DNA of 64,000 nt from assembly GCA_900317505.1 (NCBI GenBank), contig ONHB01000018.1, forward strand, positions 1-64,000, given 5' to 3'. The notes beneath the pieces were generated by a model that did not search any database, was not told the origin of the DNA, and saw only the letters and a list, made by a program, of their open reading frames with translations. Of the stretch, positions 15,884 to 24,570 are shown one piece after another. Source of the stretch: an uncultured Lachnospiraceae bacterium (GTDB taxonomy: Bacteria > Bacillota > Clostridia > Lachnospirales > Lachnospiraceae). Both the position numbers and the translations under genes were made by a program. Every line of letters begins with the position of its first letter. Position 1 is the first letter of the stretch.

Positions 15884-16719
15884 ATATGAATGATATTCTG
15901 CTTCCTGCAAAAGAAGGCAAATACGGAGTTGGATTTTTTAATGCGGTCAATGTGGAGATGGCAAGAGCAATCATCGAGACAGCCGAGGAGCTGAAGGCAC
16001 CGGTCATGATCGGAACGGCTGAGGTACTTTTGCCTGCGATGGAGCTTGATCTGGTAGCCAATTACCTGATTCCCATGGCAAAAAAAGCCACGGTTCCGGT
16101 ATGTGTCCACTATGATCACGGCCTGACCTTTGAACGTTGTATGCAGGCCATCAAGCTGGGCTTTACCTCTGTTATGTATGACTGCTCAACAGCGCCTTAT
16201 GAAGAAAATATCACTAAGGTTGCGGAGATGGTAAAGATCTGTCATGCAATGGGCGTGACCGTGGAAGCAGAGCTTGGACATGTCGGCGACAATGCCGGTT
16301 CCGGCAAGCTTACCAATCCGGAGGATTATTTTACAGATCCGGATACAGCTGTTGATTATGTGAAACGCACAGGCGTTGATTCACTGGCCGTTGCAGTCGG
16401 CAATGCGCATGGAGATTATGCATTCCCGCCCAAGTTGGATTTTGACAGAATACAGATCATCTCCGGGAAAACCAATCTGCCACTGGTACTGCATGGCGGT
16501 TCCGGGTTAGCAGATGCTGACTTTAAAAATGCAGTCAGACTTGGTGTTTCCAAGATCAATATTTTTACCGATATTGATAAGGCCGGAAAAGCAGGCGTAG
16601 AGGCCGGAATTGCTGCCGGTGAACGGACGATGATGGGACTGATCCCGTATGAGATAAAGGCGATGAAAGAGGTTGTGGCTGAGAAGATTAAGTTATTTGG
16701 ATCGGAAGGCAGGGCCTGA
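15874..16719 (+). CDS. class II (zinc) ketose-bisphosphate/ketose-1-phosphate aldolase
   Basis: A 281-residue class II aldolase of the FbaA/GatY/KbaY type. Zinc and phosphate motifs are HYDHG, AELGHVG, GNAHG and LHGGSG. It would split a ketose phosphate into dihydroxyacetone phosphate and an aldehyde. Start 15874 (MLVNMNDIL) matches the usual family N-terminus and overlaps the kinase gene by 10 bases; ATG 15862 just downstream of GAGAAAGG is an alternative adding four residues. As the third gene of the operon it is the presumed cleavage step of a sugar pathway. Fructose-bisphosphate is possible but less likely given its partners. Confidence 0.85.
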   Translation: MLVNMNDILLPAKEGKYGVGFFNAVNVEMARAIIETAEELKAPVMIGTAEVLLPAMELDLVANYLIPMAKKATVPVCVHYDHGLTFERCMQAIKLGFTSVMYDCSTAPYEENITKVAEMVKICHAMGVTVEAELGHVGDNAGSGKLTNPEDYFTDPDTAVDYVKRTGVDSLAVAVGNAHGDYAFPPKLDFDRIQIISGKTNLPLVLHGGSGLADADFKNAVRLGVSKINIFTDIDKAGKAGVEAGIAAGERTMMGLIPYEIKAMKEVVAEKIKLFGSEGRA

Positions 16720-16743
16720 GATATCAGAGTTTAAAATTTAGAT

Positions 16744-16782
16744 AAAAAAAGATGGAGGCGATGATGACCTCCATCTTTTTGT
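16744..16782. terminator. bidirectional terminator, aldolase / symporter
   Basis: AAAGATGGAGG (16748-16758) pairs perfectly with CCTCCATCTTT (16768-16778), flanked by A and T runs. It serves the aldolase operon and the convergent symporter gene. Confidence 0.9.
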
Positions 16783-16792
16783 GTTTATTATA

Positions 16793-18349
16793 TTATTCTT
16801 TTCCAAGTGCGGTTTTCTGTGAAACCGTTGTTTTTTTATCATAGCAGGCAAATGCGTCGTCTACCATTGCTGCATCCGGCTTGGGTGTGACGAGGCTTAC
16901 GAGTGGTACGATAACAAGTCCTGCTAACATTGCGATGGCACCGCAGTTGATCGGTGACTGCATGATTGCAGGGAAGGAACTGCGGAAAAAGATGTTGGCA
17001 ACCATCAGGACAGATGCAAAGATAAAGCATACCCAGCAGGAAGCCTTGCTGACTTTTTTAGAATAGAGCGAATACATAAACGGAGCCAGGAAAGCACCGG
17101 CAAGCGCACCCCAGGAAATTCCCATCAGCTGGGCGATAAATGTCACGGAGCTCTTGTACTGGATGAGTGCTAAAACTGCGGAGATCGCGATAAAGACAAC
17201 TACCAGGATGCGGATGTAAAGCACCTGCAGCTTTTCGCTCATATTTTTAATGAAGTTATCCTTTAAAAAGTCAATGGTAAGTGTCGAACTTGATGCGATC
17301 ACAAGGGATGACAGCGTCGACATGGACGCGGATAAAACGAGGATGACAACAAGTGCGATCAAAGCCGGGCTGAGCTCGGACAACATGGTCGGGATGATGG
17401 AATCATAGCCACCGACAATGGCACCGTCAGCTGTGAATTCAAGCTTGTCTGTAAACAGACGGCCAAAGCCTCCGAGGAAGTAGCAGCCGCCGGATACGAC
17501 GAGAGCAAAAACTGTGGAAATAATGGTTCCTTTCTGAATTGCGGTTTCATCCTTGATGGCGTAAAATTTCTGCACCATCTGGGGAAGTCCCCAGGTACCA
17601 AGGCTTGTCAGGATTACGACAAACAAAAGGTTGATGGGATCGGGACCAAAAAAGGAAGCAAAGATACCGGGTGTCTGGGAAACGGTTTCATCCGTCGCTC
17701 GTGCCAGCCCGTCCATGGCCTGCATCAGGCCGCCTTTACTGTTTAATACGGCAACAATGATGGTGACGATACCAAACAGCATGATAATTCCCTGAATAAA
17801 ATCGTTGATAGCCGTTGCCATATAACCGCCTGCGATCACGTAAATGGCGGTCAGGATCGCCATTATGATAATGCAGACACTGTAATCAATATTGAATGCC
17901 ATTCCAAATAAACGCGAAAGTCCGTTGTAAAGGGAAGCGGTATATGGGATCAGGAAAATAAAGATGATGACGGAGGCACCGATCTTTAATGCCGGACTGC
18001 CGAAGCGCTTTCCAAAAAACTGGGGCATGGTAGCTGAGTCCAGATGCTGGGTCATGATACGGGTACGTCTGCCGAGTACAACCCATGCAAGCAGTGAACC
18101 GATGATCGCATTGCCAATACCTGCCCAGGTAGCGGAAATACCGTATTTCCATCCAAACTGTCCGGCGTAGCCGACGAATACAACGGCGGAAAAATAAGAT
18201 GTGCCGTATGCAAAAGCGGTGAGCCATGGACCGACAGAACGGCCACCCAGTACAAAGCCGTTGACATCTGTTGCGTGTTTGCGGCAGTACAGACCAATGC
18301 CGATCAGCACTGCAAAGTAGATAAGTAACAGAATAAGTTTCATGTGCAT
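16793..18349 (-). CDS. sodium:solute symporter (SSS family)
   Basis: A 518-residue protein with about 13 membrane segments. It fits the SSS family (PutP/SGLT fold): YFAVLIGIGLYCRKHATDVN, FVLGGRSVGPWLTAFAYGTS, then GGYMATAINDFIQGIIML and SASMSTLSSLVIASSS in the sodium-site helices. Substrates in the family include sugars, amino acids and organic acids. It faces the isomerase/kinase/aldolase operon, so import of that sugar is plausible but not shown. A clear AAGGAGG lies about 36 bases before ATG 18349, much further than usual. Confidence 0.85.
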   Translation of the reverse strand: MHMKLILLLIYFAVLIGIGLYCRKHATDVNGFVLGGRSVGPWLTAFAYGTSYFSAVVFVGYAGQFGWKYGISATWAGIGNAIIGSLLAWVVLGRRTRIMTQHLDSATMPQFFGKRFGSPALKIGASVIIFIFLIPYTASLYNGLSRLFGMAFNIDYSVCIIIMAILTAIYVIAGGYMATAINDFIQGIIMLFGIVTIIVAVLNSKGGLMQAMDGLARATDETVSQTPGIFASFFGPDPINLLFVVILTSLGTWGLPQMVQKFYAIKDETAIQKGTIISTVFALVVSGGCYFLGGFGRLFTDKLEFTADGAIVGGYDSIIPTMLSELSPALIALVVILVLSASMSTLSSLVIASSSTLTIDFLKDNFIKNMSEKLQVLYIRILVVVFIAISAVLALIQYKSSVTFIAQLMGISWGALAGAFLAPFMYSLYSKKVSKASCWVCFIFASVLMVANIFFRSSFPAIMQSPINCGAIAMLAGLVIVPLVSLVTPKPDAAMVDDAFACYDKKTTVSQKTALGKE

Positions 18350-18547
18350 TTGCGCCGGAGCTTTGTATTCTGACCGACGCGTCCTCCTTGATAAGAATTA
18401 AATAATTTATTGCGTTGAAGCTTAAAACTTTTAAACTTTAAAGCTTTTATGCAGTAAAGTGATAGCAATACTATATCATAGATAAGGAAGCGGGGGCAAT
18501 AGGAATGGCAAAAAAGAAAATAGTTCACAAATTTTTCACAAAAAATA

Positions 18548-18589
18548 TTAGCACTCGCTATTGACAAGTGCTAACAAAAGGACTATAAC
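18548..18589 (+). promoter_or_regulatory. CIRCE operator overlapping the hsp20 promoter
   Basis: TTAGCACTC (18548-18556), nine spacer bases and AAGTGCTAA (18566-18574) match the CIRCE element TTAGCACTC-N9-GAGTGCTAA with one change. TTGACA (18561-18566) and TATAAC (18584-18589) are 17 bases apart, so the HrcA repressor would cover the -35 box. Nothing else is recognisable in 18350-18700. Confidence 0.92.
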
Positions 18590-18700
18590 ATAGTCAGACA
18601 AAGGAAAAGAGGAATAAAAAGTTCCTCCAAACATTCCAAGGTCAAAGTTTCATACTAACAATGGTTGATTCAGTTATATATTTGAAAGGAAGGATGACTT

Positions 18701-19183
18701 ATGATGACACCTAGCTTATTTAATGACAACTTTGATTTATTTGATCGCTTTTATCAGGATCCGTGGTTTGGATTTGATGACCATGATTTTAAAAACTTGG
18801 AAAAGAAATTGTATGGTCACAGAGCCAAAAACATTATGAATACCGATATTAAGGAAACCGATTCAGAGTATGAGATGACGATTGATCTTCCGGGCTTCAA
18901 GAAAGAAGACGTCAATGTTGCTTTGGAAAACGGTTATTTGACTATTAGTGCCGCAAAAGGCATAGAGAGCGACGAGGCCGAAAACGAAGAGGCGAAAAAG
19001 AAAGGCAAATACATCAGGAAGGAAAGATACAGTGGTTCCTGCCAGAGAAGCTTTTATGTGGGCGAAGACCTTAAGGTCGAAGATATCAAGGCTAACTTCA
19101 AGCATGGTATCCTGAGTTTGAGCATTCCGAAGAAATCTCCGGAGGCTGTAAAGGCCAATAAGTATATTGCGATTGAAGGATAA
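18701..19183 (+). CDS. Hsp20/alpha-crystallin family small heat-shock protein
   Basis: A 160-residue holdase chaperone. A short aromatic N-terminal arm (LFNDNFDLFDRFYQDPWFGF) leads to the alpha-crystallin domain from about residue 45 (YEMTIDLPGFKKEDVNVALE, later GSCQRSFYVGEDLKVEDIKA and the HGILSLSIPKK motif). A short Glu/Lys-rich loop sits at about 88-100. Such proteins bind unfolding proteins without ATP. ATG 18701 follows GAAAGGAAGG. The CIRCE element upstream indicates heat-inducible, HrcA-repressed expression. Confidence 0.93.
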   Translation: MMTPSLFNDNFDLFDRFYQDPWFGFDDHDFKNLEKKLYGHRAKNIMNTDIKETDSEYEMTIDLPGFKKEDVNVALENGYLTISAAKGIESDEAENEEAKKKGKYIRKERYSGSCQRSFYVGEDLKVEDIKANFKHGILSLSIPKKSPEAVKANKYIAIEG

Positions 19184-19200
19184 TAAAATTATAAATTATG

Positions 19201-19248
19201 AAACGGGTCAGGTAATGGCAGGCTTGCTGTTATCTGGCCTGTTTTATT
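19201..19248 (+). terminator. terminator after hsp20
   Basis: AAACGGGTCAGGTAA pairs TTATCTGGCCTGTTT with G-T wobbles around a loop, ending in TTTTATTTC. Confidence 0.75.
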
Positions 19249-19431
19249 TCTTGTTTGTCATGGTGTTTTGATTTATATTGATTGTATAGAGATATGCAGT
19301 AAGAGTGATAATAACCAAGAATTGTCTGAAGAAAAGAAATTATCAAAATGGAAGAAATTAAAGAACAATAAAATACAGGCAAAATACTAATCTAATGATC
19401 AAAAATAAAAATCAAAAAGGAAGATAATCAT

Positions 19432-19614
19432 ATGAGTATACTATGTGTTGGAGAAATGTTGATCGATTTTATGCCGGGCAAGGAAGGTCCACAGTCTTTT
19501 ATAGCTAATCCGGGCGGAGCACCGGCAAATGTGGCAGTATGTATTGCGAGAAACGGCGGTCAGGCAGTCGGGATACCGGCGCTTCCGTACCGGGCGGAAA
19601 TTGATGCGGAGTGA
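19432..19614 (+). pseudogene. 5' fragment of a PfkB/fructokinase gene
   Basis: Only 60 residues can be read. The first 47 (MSILCVGEMLIDFMPGKEGP then NPGGAPANVAVCIARNGG) are the N-terminus of a ScrK-type fructokinase including its GG substrate motif. The remaining residues, beginning near PALPYRAE, do not fit the family, and a stop follows. About 250 residues with the ATP site and catalytic GAGD are gone. A ribosome site (AAGGAAGATAATC) still precedes ATG 19432, and the AGE gene starts 15 bases after the stop, so an internal deletion joining the two genes is likely. Confidence 0.8.
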
Positions 19615-19629
19615 AAGTCGGAGATTACA

Positions 19630-20883
19630 ATGGACAAAAAATATATTATTGATACAGAAGAAAATAAAGCTTTTTTGAAAAACAATGTCAATGCGCTGCT
19701 GGCATTTGGACATCGTTTTCCTTCACCGGGCGGATCTTCCTATTATCTGGGAGATGATGGTTCGCCGTGGAAAGAGCGCAACCGGGAGACCTGGATCACC
19801 AGCCGGATGGCGCATGTGTACAGCATGGGTCTGATGCTTGGACATGAAAAAAGTGCGGAGCTTACCGATGCAGCAATACGCGGACTTATGGGTGAGCTTA
19901 AGGATGATAAAAACGGCGGCTGGTACGCCGGGCTTACCAAGGATGGTGAGATCGTGCCCGGAAAGCAGTGCTATGCGCATGCCTTTGTCATTCTGGCAGC
20001 AACCAGTGCTTTGCTGGCCGGGAGACCGGGTGCGAAAGAATTGCTTTATGATGCTTTGAAGCTCTACGATGAGAAGTTTTGGAATGAAGAGGAAGGTCTT
20101 TCCTGCGATACATGGAATACGGAATTTACAGTATTGGACGATTACCGTGGAATCAATGCCAATATGCATACGGTTGAGGCTTTTCTGGCAGTCGCGGATG
20201 TGTTGGCCAAGCTGCCGGATAACAGTGAGAGCGTAAAATACAGAAAACGCGCCGGTCGTATCATTGATCATGTGATAGGCTGGGCGAAGGACAACCAATA
20301 CCGGATACCGGAACATTATACCGGTAAATGGCAGCCGGATCTGGAAAAAAATAAGGAAAAGCCGGATGATCCGTTTAAACCCTATGGTGCGACACCGGGA
20401 CACGGAATTGAATGGGCAAGGCTGATCATTCAGTGGGCAACAGCTACTTATGGAATTGGCGGCGAAAAAGCAGAAAACTATATAAAAGAGGCAGCAGCAC
20501 TTTTTGACCGTGCAGTTGCAGATGCGTGGAATACAGATGGTGCACCGGGCATTGTGTATACAACCGATTGGAAAGGAAAGCCTGTGGTACGTGACAGGAT
20601 GCACTGGACATTGGCAGAAGCAATCAATTCTTCGGCCGTTTTATATCGCGTGACCGGGGATCAAAATTATGCAGATTGGTATGCTGAATTTATGGAGTAT
20701 CTGGATACGACGGTATTGGATCATAGCTGTGGCTCGTGGTTTCACCAACTGGATGAAAAGAATTGTCTGAAAAATACGGTGTGGCCGGGGAAATCAGATA
20801 TTTATCATGCGCTGCAGGCAATGTTGATACCGTATAGTAGGGTGGATGTGTCGATTGCGAAAGCTATAAAAGAAAATAACTAA
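19630..20883 (+). CDS. AGE-family sugar isomerase (YihS/mannose-isomerase-like)
   Basis: A 417-residue alpha6/alpha6-barrel protein of the N-acylglucosamine 2-epimerase superfamily. Motifs fit the aldose-ketose isomerase branch (mannose isomerase, YihS): RETWITSRMAHVYSM, QCYAHAFVILA, NANMHTVEAFLA, PGHGIEWARLI and WPGKSDIYHAL, supplying the catalytic histidines. It would interconvert an aldose and ketose such as mannose and fructose; sulfoquinovose isomerase is a close alternative. The truncated fructokinase just upstream once gave a logical next step (fructose phosphorylation). A GGAGATTACA ribosome site precedes ATG 19630. Confidence 0.82.
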   Translation: MDKKYIIDTEENKAFLKNNVNALLAFGHRFPSPGGSSYYLGDDGSPWKERNRETWITSRMAHVYSMGLMLGHEKSAELTDAAIRGLMGELKDDKNGGWYAGLTKDGEIVPGKQCYAHAFVILAATSALLAGRPGAKELLYDALKLYDEKFWNEEEGLSCDTWNTEFTVLDDYRGINANMHTVEAFLAVADVLAKLPDNSESVKYRKRAGRIIDHVIGWAKDNQYRIPEHYTGKWQPDLEKNKEKPDDPFKPYGATPGHGIEWARLIIQWATATYGIGGEKAENYIKEAAALFDRAVADAWNTDGAPGIVYTTDWKGKPVVRDRMHWTLAEAINSSAVLYRVTGDQNYADWYAEFMEYLDTTVLDHSCGSWFHQLDEKNCLKNTVWPGKSDIYHALQAMLIPYSRVDVSIAKAIKENN

Positions 20884-20886
20884 AAT

Positions 20887-20930
20887 AAAAAAGACCAGAA
20901 ACCTTGATGTCAAGGTTCCCAGGTCCCAAG
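20887..20930 (-). terminator. terminator of tRNA-Arg
   Basis: On the minus strand GACC...AACCTTG, loop ACAT, CAAGGTT...GGTC is followed by TTTTTT. It lies 7 bases after the tRNA-Arg gene. It may also affect the converging AGE transcript. Confidence 0.85.
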
Positions 20931-20936
20931 GGTTAG

Positions 20937-21010
20937 CGTGCGTTAGAGGATTCGAACCCCCGACCTTTTGGTCCGTAGCCAAACGCTCTATCCAGCTGAG
21001 CTAAACGCAC
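20937..21010 (-). tRNA. tRNA-Arg (ACG)
   Basis: On the minus strand acceptor GTGCGTT pairs AACGCAC with discriminator G. The anticodon loop CTACGGA gives ACG, whose A34 is normally changed to inosine by TadA. It is a single-gene unit. Confidence 0.95.
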
Positions 21011-21075
21011 ATCACTGTGTTTGTCTCACAGCAGTATTTATTATATTATAGATCAATTTATGTGTCAATCTTTTT

Positions 21076-21789
21076 TTACATAAAGTTCTTAACTTTTCCG
21101 ATGGAAACGTAATTGTTGAAAATCGCGTGCAGGTCGCTGTTTTCCTCGGCTGTATAATTACGGATGCCCTCTACCATATAAGAGGTATGGCCGTTCAGAA
21201 GTGTGGTCTCGTGGTAGCAGTCAATGAAAAACTCGGCAGCAGATACCGAGCGGTCACGGAGAATACCGCCACATTCGGATAGATGACAGCCGGGAAAGTT
21301 GACATTCCAGATGTAATTTTTGCCGGGAGCTTCCTTTAGCAGTTCCTCGATCACGCTATGCAGATAATGATCTGTTACTTCATGACATTCTGTGGCATCT
21401 TCGGAAAAAGCGATGGATGGCACATTTTGAAAAGCACCCTCAAAGGCGGCACCGACAGTTGCGGAATACTGGAGATCGGAGGCTGCATTAAAACCATAAT
21501 TGATGCCGGAAAAGATATAGTCCGGCTTTCCTTTTACGATATTCAAAACACCGATACGAATGCAGTCAGCCGGAGTTCCGTTGCAGGCATAGGCATGCAC
21601 GCCCTCAACCGGAAAATCCTCCTTCCATGCTTCAAAAGAGTGACGGAGTGTGATGCTGTGTGACACGGCACTTCTCTGGTCATGCGGCGCCACGATATAG
21701 ACTTCGCCAAATTCTCTGGCTGCTGTGGCAAGCCGGATCAGTCCGTCTGCATAAATTCCGTCGTCATTGGTGATTAAAATTTTTTTCAT
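21076..21789 (-). CDS. surE: 5'/3'-nucleotidase SurE
   Basis: A 237-residue SurE phosphatase, which removes phosphate from nucleoside monophosphates with a divalent metal. The metal site is ITNDDGIYADG (DD of the family), with APHDQRSAVSHSIT, NGTPADCIRIG and FSGINYGFNAASDLQYSATV (conserved GxNxG and SGTV-like region). The later helical and strand part is as usual. Start 21789 (MKKILITNDDG) has GAGG 5-8 bases upstream; 30 further upstream codons do not fit the family. It lies downstream of ylmH on the same strand. Confidence 0.93.
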   Translation of the reverse strand: MKKILITNDDGIYADGLIRLATAAREFGEVYIVAPHDQRSAVSHSITLRHSFEAWKEDFPVEGVHAYACNGTPADCIRIGVLNIVKGKPDYIFSGINYGFNAASDLQYSATVGAAFEGAFQNVPSIAFSEDATECHEVTDHYLHSVIEELLKEAPGKNYIWNVNFPGCHLSECGGILRDRSVSAAEFFIDCYHETTLLNGHTSYMVEGIRNYTAEENSDLHAIFNNYVSIGKVKNFM

Positions 21790-21895
21790 ATATACCTCAA
21801 TTCTTGTCAGGTCAGATATAACTGTCTTAGCCGGAACAATTAGGACAAGTCCGTTAAGATCGGCTGAACGGGTCGTCACAATCCGGATATATCAG

Positions 21896-22651
21896 CTATA
21901 CATATTTTTGCAGATGCAGATAAATCCTGCCCTTGCGTGTCTGATTTCCACCTTCGATAAAAATATATTTTCCATATCCGCGAATGGAAAACACGGAGTT
22001 TTCTTTAAGCTGCATACTGTTATTTTCGCAAACCCGTCCGTTTAAGACAACCTTTTTTTCGAGAAAAAGCTCTAAGGCGTCCTTTCTGGATAATTTGGTA
22101 ATAGCAGCAACAACGGCGTCAAAGCGCGGGGCACTGACCAGAATTTCCATATCCTGCAATTCTTTCTGCAGCTCCGGTACATCCTGGGATATTCTCGATA
22201 CACGGACGCTTGTGTGTCGCACTTTGTCCAGATTGGTGATGATATAGTCGGCGATTTCTTCCTCGCAAAATAAATAGGCCTTTTTTCCTTTTATCAGAAT
22301 GTCGCCGAGAATTTCTCTTTTGATGCCGAGGTTCATCAGGGCTCCGAGATAGTCGCGGTGACCGAGCTCTTCAGCAAATTTTTCTATAAAAGGTTCGATT
22401 AAGAGTATGGCAATCGGGTACTCCTCCTCATAACCGAGAGTACGGGCGGAGCCAAAGCGCACCATCTGTCTTTCGCAAATGTCATTTCCGCCAAAGGTAT
22501 CAAAGTCAACATAGGAAAAATCGGACGCCAGATCATCGACGATCAACAATTCTGACGGCGAAAGAAAGGGCGTAAACGTATATCGGTTCTGGTTGTAGGA
22601 AGCCTTGGCTAACTCCTGGAGCCTTGCTTTTAATAACTGTACTTCATCCAT
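21896..22651 (-). CDS. ylmH: YlmH-like S4-domain RNA-binding protein
   Basis: A 251-residue protein of the YlmH family, best known from Firmicutes division and translation gene clusters. The N-terminal part includes the conserved FLSPSELLIVDDLAS and FGSARTLGYEEEYPI, and the central HRDYLGALMNLGIKREILGD is diagnostic. The C-terminal S4 domain (about 175-245) includes SRKDALELFLEKKVVLNGR. YlmH homologues bind ribosomal RNA and act in ribosome rescue. ATG 22651 follows GGAG; the longer reading from 22750 lacks support. Confidence 0.88.
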   Translation of the reverse strand: MDEVQLLKARLQELAKASYNQNRYTFTPFLSPSELLIVDDLASDFSYVDFDTFGGNDICERQMVRFGSARTLGYEEEYPIAILLIEPFIEKFAEELGHRDYLGALMNLGIKREILGDILIKGKKAYLFCEEEIADYIITNLDKVRHTSVRVSRISQDVPELQKELQDMEILVSAPRFDAVVAAITKLSRKDALELFLEKKVVLNGRVCENNSMQLKENSVFSIRGYGKYIFIEGGNQTRKGRIYLHLQKYV

Positions 22652-23030
22652 GATGGTCTCCGTTATAATTTGAAATGGCCGGTTGTGGCTTGCCGGGTCG
22701 GTTGATCCGGGTATCTCTAAAATTATATTATTTACATTAGGAAGCGTCAATACGATGTTGTGCTATGGAATCGATTGAGTGTAGGATTATGCAGAACGAT
22801 AGAGTCGGGAAAATGAAAGCCCGCGGAAAATATTTTTTAATTATTCAGACAGATTGCTGACAATGTCTAAAAATCCGGATGCTGTTATTTTTTTGCCTAT
22901 TTAATAAAATAGATTTTGGAATTATGATAGCATTATGAATTGTAAAAGGACGTTATGAATAAATAAGAAAACACGCATTAGAAGAAATTTCCGGTGACGG
23001 AAGGATTGGAAACAGGTTATTAAGGTGATA
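22652..23030. other. divergent intergenic region, ylmH / phospholipase D gene
   Basis: About 380 AT-rich bases separate the two starts. I see no structured element, repeat or additional gene. Promoters for both directions must lie here but I could not identify boxes with confidence. Confidence 0.4.
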
Positions 23031-24449
23031 ATGAACAATATGATGAAAAAAATATTAAAATTAATCGTCAGGGTAATTGTCGTTTTTGTGGTATCGGTGA
23101 TCGTGGTCAATGTTTTGGCACCCATATTTCAAAAGGATGTCACAGATCAATATAAGGAAAAAATTGCACAGACAGAATTTCAGTCGGATCAGCCCGGAAC
23201 AGAAAGAATCCGTTGCATCGATGACAATGAGGAGGCGCTTTTGTGGAGACTTCGGATGATCGGGGCTGCACGGGAATCGATAGAACTGTCTACGTTTGAT
23301 TTCCGTACTGATGAAGGCGGGCTTGACGTAATGGCAGCTTTGTACGATGCAGCAGACCGGGGAGTAAAGGTCAGAATTTTAATCGATGGTATTTATCAGC
23401 CGATTTTTTTAAGAAATAGCAATAAAAGCTTTTCGACTTTGTACGCGCATGAAAATATAGATGTAAAATTTTACAATCCGATTACGCTTAAAAACATATA
23501 TCATGTGAATTACCGGATGCATGACAAGTACATCCTGGTAGACGGCCGGATGTATCTGCTTGGCGGACGGAATACGACGGATATATTTCTGGGTGAGCTG
23601 CACAAGGGTTCCAATATAGACCGCGAGGTGCTGGTATACAATACGGAAAATGAAAAGGGAGAATCATATCAGCAGCTGGAAAATTATTTTGAACAGATAT
23701 GGAATGAAAAATGTGCAAAGCTTGTGACACCTTCCGTAAAAGAGAAGATTTGCACGGCACAGAGTGAGGCTTTTCGAAATCGTTATCAGACACTTATGGA
23801 AAAATATGGTGATTTTACACAGTATGATGCATGGACCGAGGGTACCTATGCCGCCAACAAAATCACTTTGCTATCAAATGGGACGAGTGCCGGTGGTAAG
23901 GGACCGGGAGTGCTTTATGCCATTGAACAGCTTGCCGCAAAGGGGCACGAGGTCAGCATTCAGACACCGTATATCATCTGCAATAAGTATATGTATTCCG
24001 CGCTTTCACATATCGGAGAAAATGCGGATCTGAAGATTTTTATCAATGCTGTGGAGAATGGAACGAATCCCTGGGGCTGCACGGATTATCTGAACAATAA
24101 AAACAAGATTCTGGCTACGGGAGCGGATATATATGAGGTTATGAATGATTATGCGCTGCATACAAAGGCTGTGCTTGTCGATGACAATCTTTCCATCATC
24201 GGTTCCTACAATCTGGATATGCGGAGCACTTATCTGGATACGGAGCTTATGCTGGTGGTTGACAGCAGGGAGTTGAATGCCCGGATCAGGGAACAGCTGG
24301 AACATTATAAGGAAGAAAGTATAGAGGTGCTGTCCGATGGAACGGAGACGGTTAATCCGCTTTACCGGGAGCAGAAATTAAATGTCATGAAAAAAATATC
24401 CTATGGTGCTTTGCGGATTCTTACAATACCATTCCGGCATCTTTTATAA
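23031..24449 (+). CDS. membrane-anchored phospholipase D-family protein (cardiolipin-synthase-like)
   Basis: A 472-residue PLD-superfamily protein with one N-terminal membrane segment (about 8-28) and two HKD sites: HDKYILVDG...GGRN and HTKAVLVDD...GSYN. Both have the His-x-Lys pair followed by Asp and the downstream Gly-Ser/Arg-Asn. It lacks the two-helix N-terminus of the Cls at 48786, so it may be a paralogous phosphatidyltransferase or phospholipase. The start is uncertain between 23031 and 23040; AAGGTG lies just upstream of both. Confidence 0.82.
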   Translation: MNNMMKKILKLIVRVIVVFVVSVIVVNVLAPIFQKDVTDQYKEKIAQTEFQSDQPGTERIRCIDDNEEALLWRLRMIGAARESIELSTFDFRTDEGGLDVMAALYDAADRGVKVRILIDGIYQPIFLRNSNKSFSTLYAHENIDVKFYNPITLKNIYHVNYRMHDKYILVDGRMYLLGGRNTTDIFLGELHKGSNIDREVLVYNTENEKGESYQQLENYFEQIWNEKCAKLVTPSVKEKICTAQSEAFRNRYQTLMEKYGDFTQYDAWTEGTYAANKITLLSNGTSAGGKGPGVLYAIEQLAAKGHEVSIQTPYIICNKYMYSALSHIGENADLKIFINAVENGTNPWGCTDYLNNKNKILATGADIYEVMNDYALHTKAVLVDDNLSIIGSYNLDMRSTYLDTELMLVVDSRELNARIREQLEHYKEESIEVLSDGTETVNPLYREQKLNVMKKISYGALRILTIPFRHLL

Positions 24450-24506
24450 GTTGTGGGACAGATTATATGAATGAAAAGAAATCTTTCTGGATTTCTTTTT
24501 TTTTAC

Positions 24507-24556
24507 TTGAAAAATAGAACGTATGTTTGTATAATGAGCATACGAACAAATGTTTG
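24507..24556 (+). promoter_or_regulatory. SOS promoter with two LexA boxes
   Basis: TTGAAA (24507-24512) and a perfect TATAAT (24530-24535) are 17 bases apart. AGAACGTATGTTTG (24516-24529) fills the spacer and CGAACAAATGTTTG (24543-24556) lies just after the predicted start. Both match the Firmicutes LexA/DinR box CGAACRNRYGTTYC in the GAAC-N4-GTTY core. Repressor on either box would block the polymerase. Confidence 0.82.
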
Positions 24557-24570
24557 CAAAGGGAAGCTTT

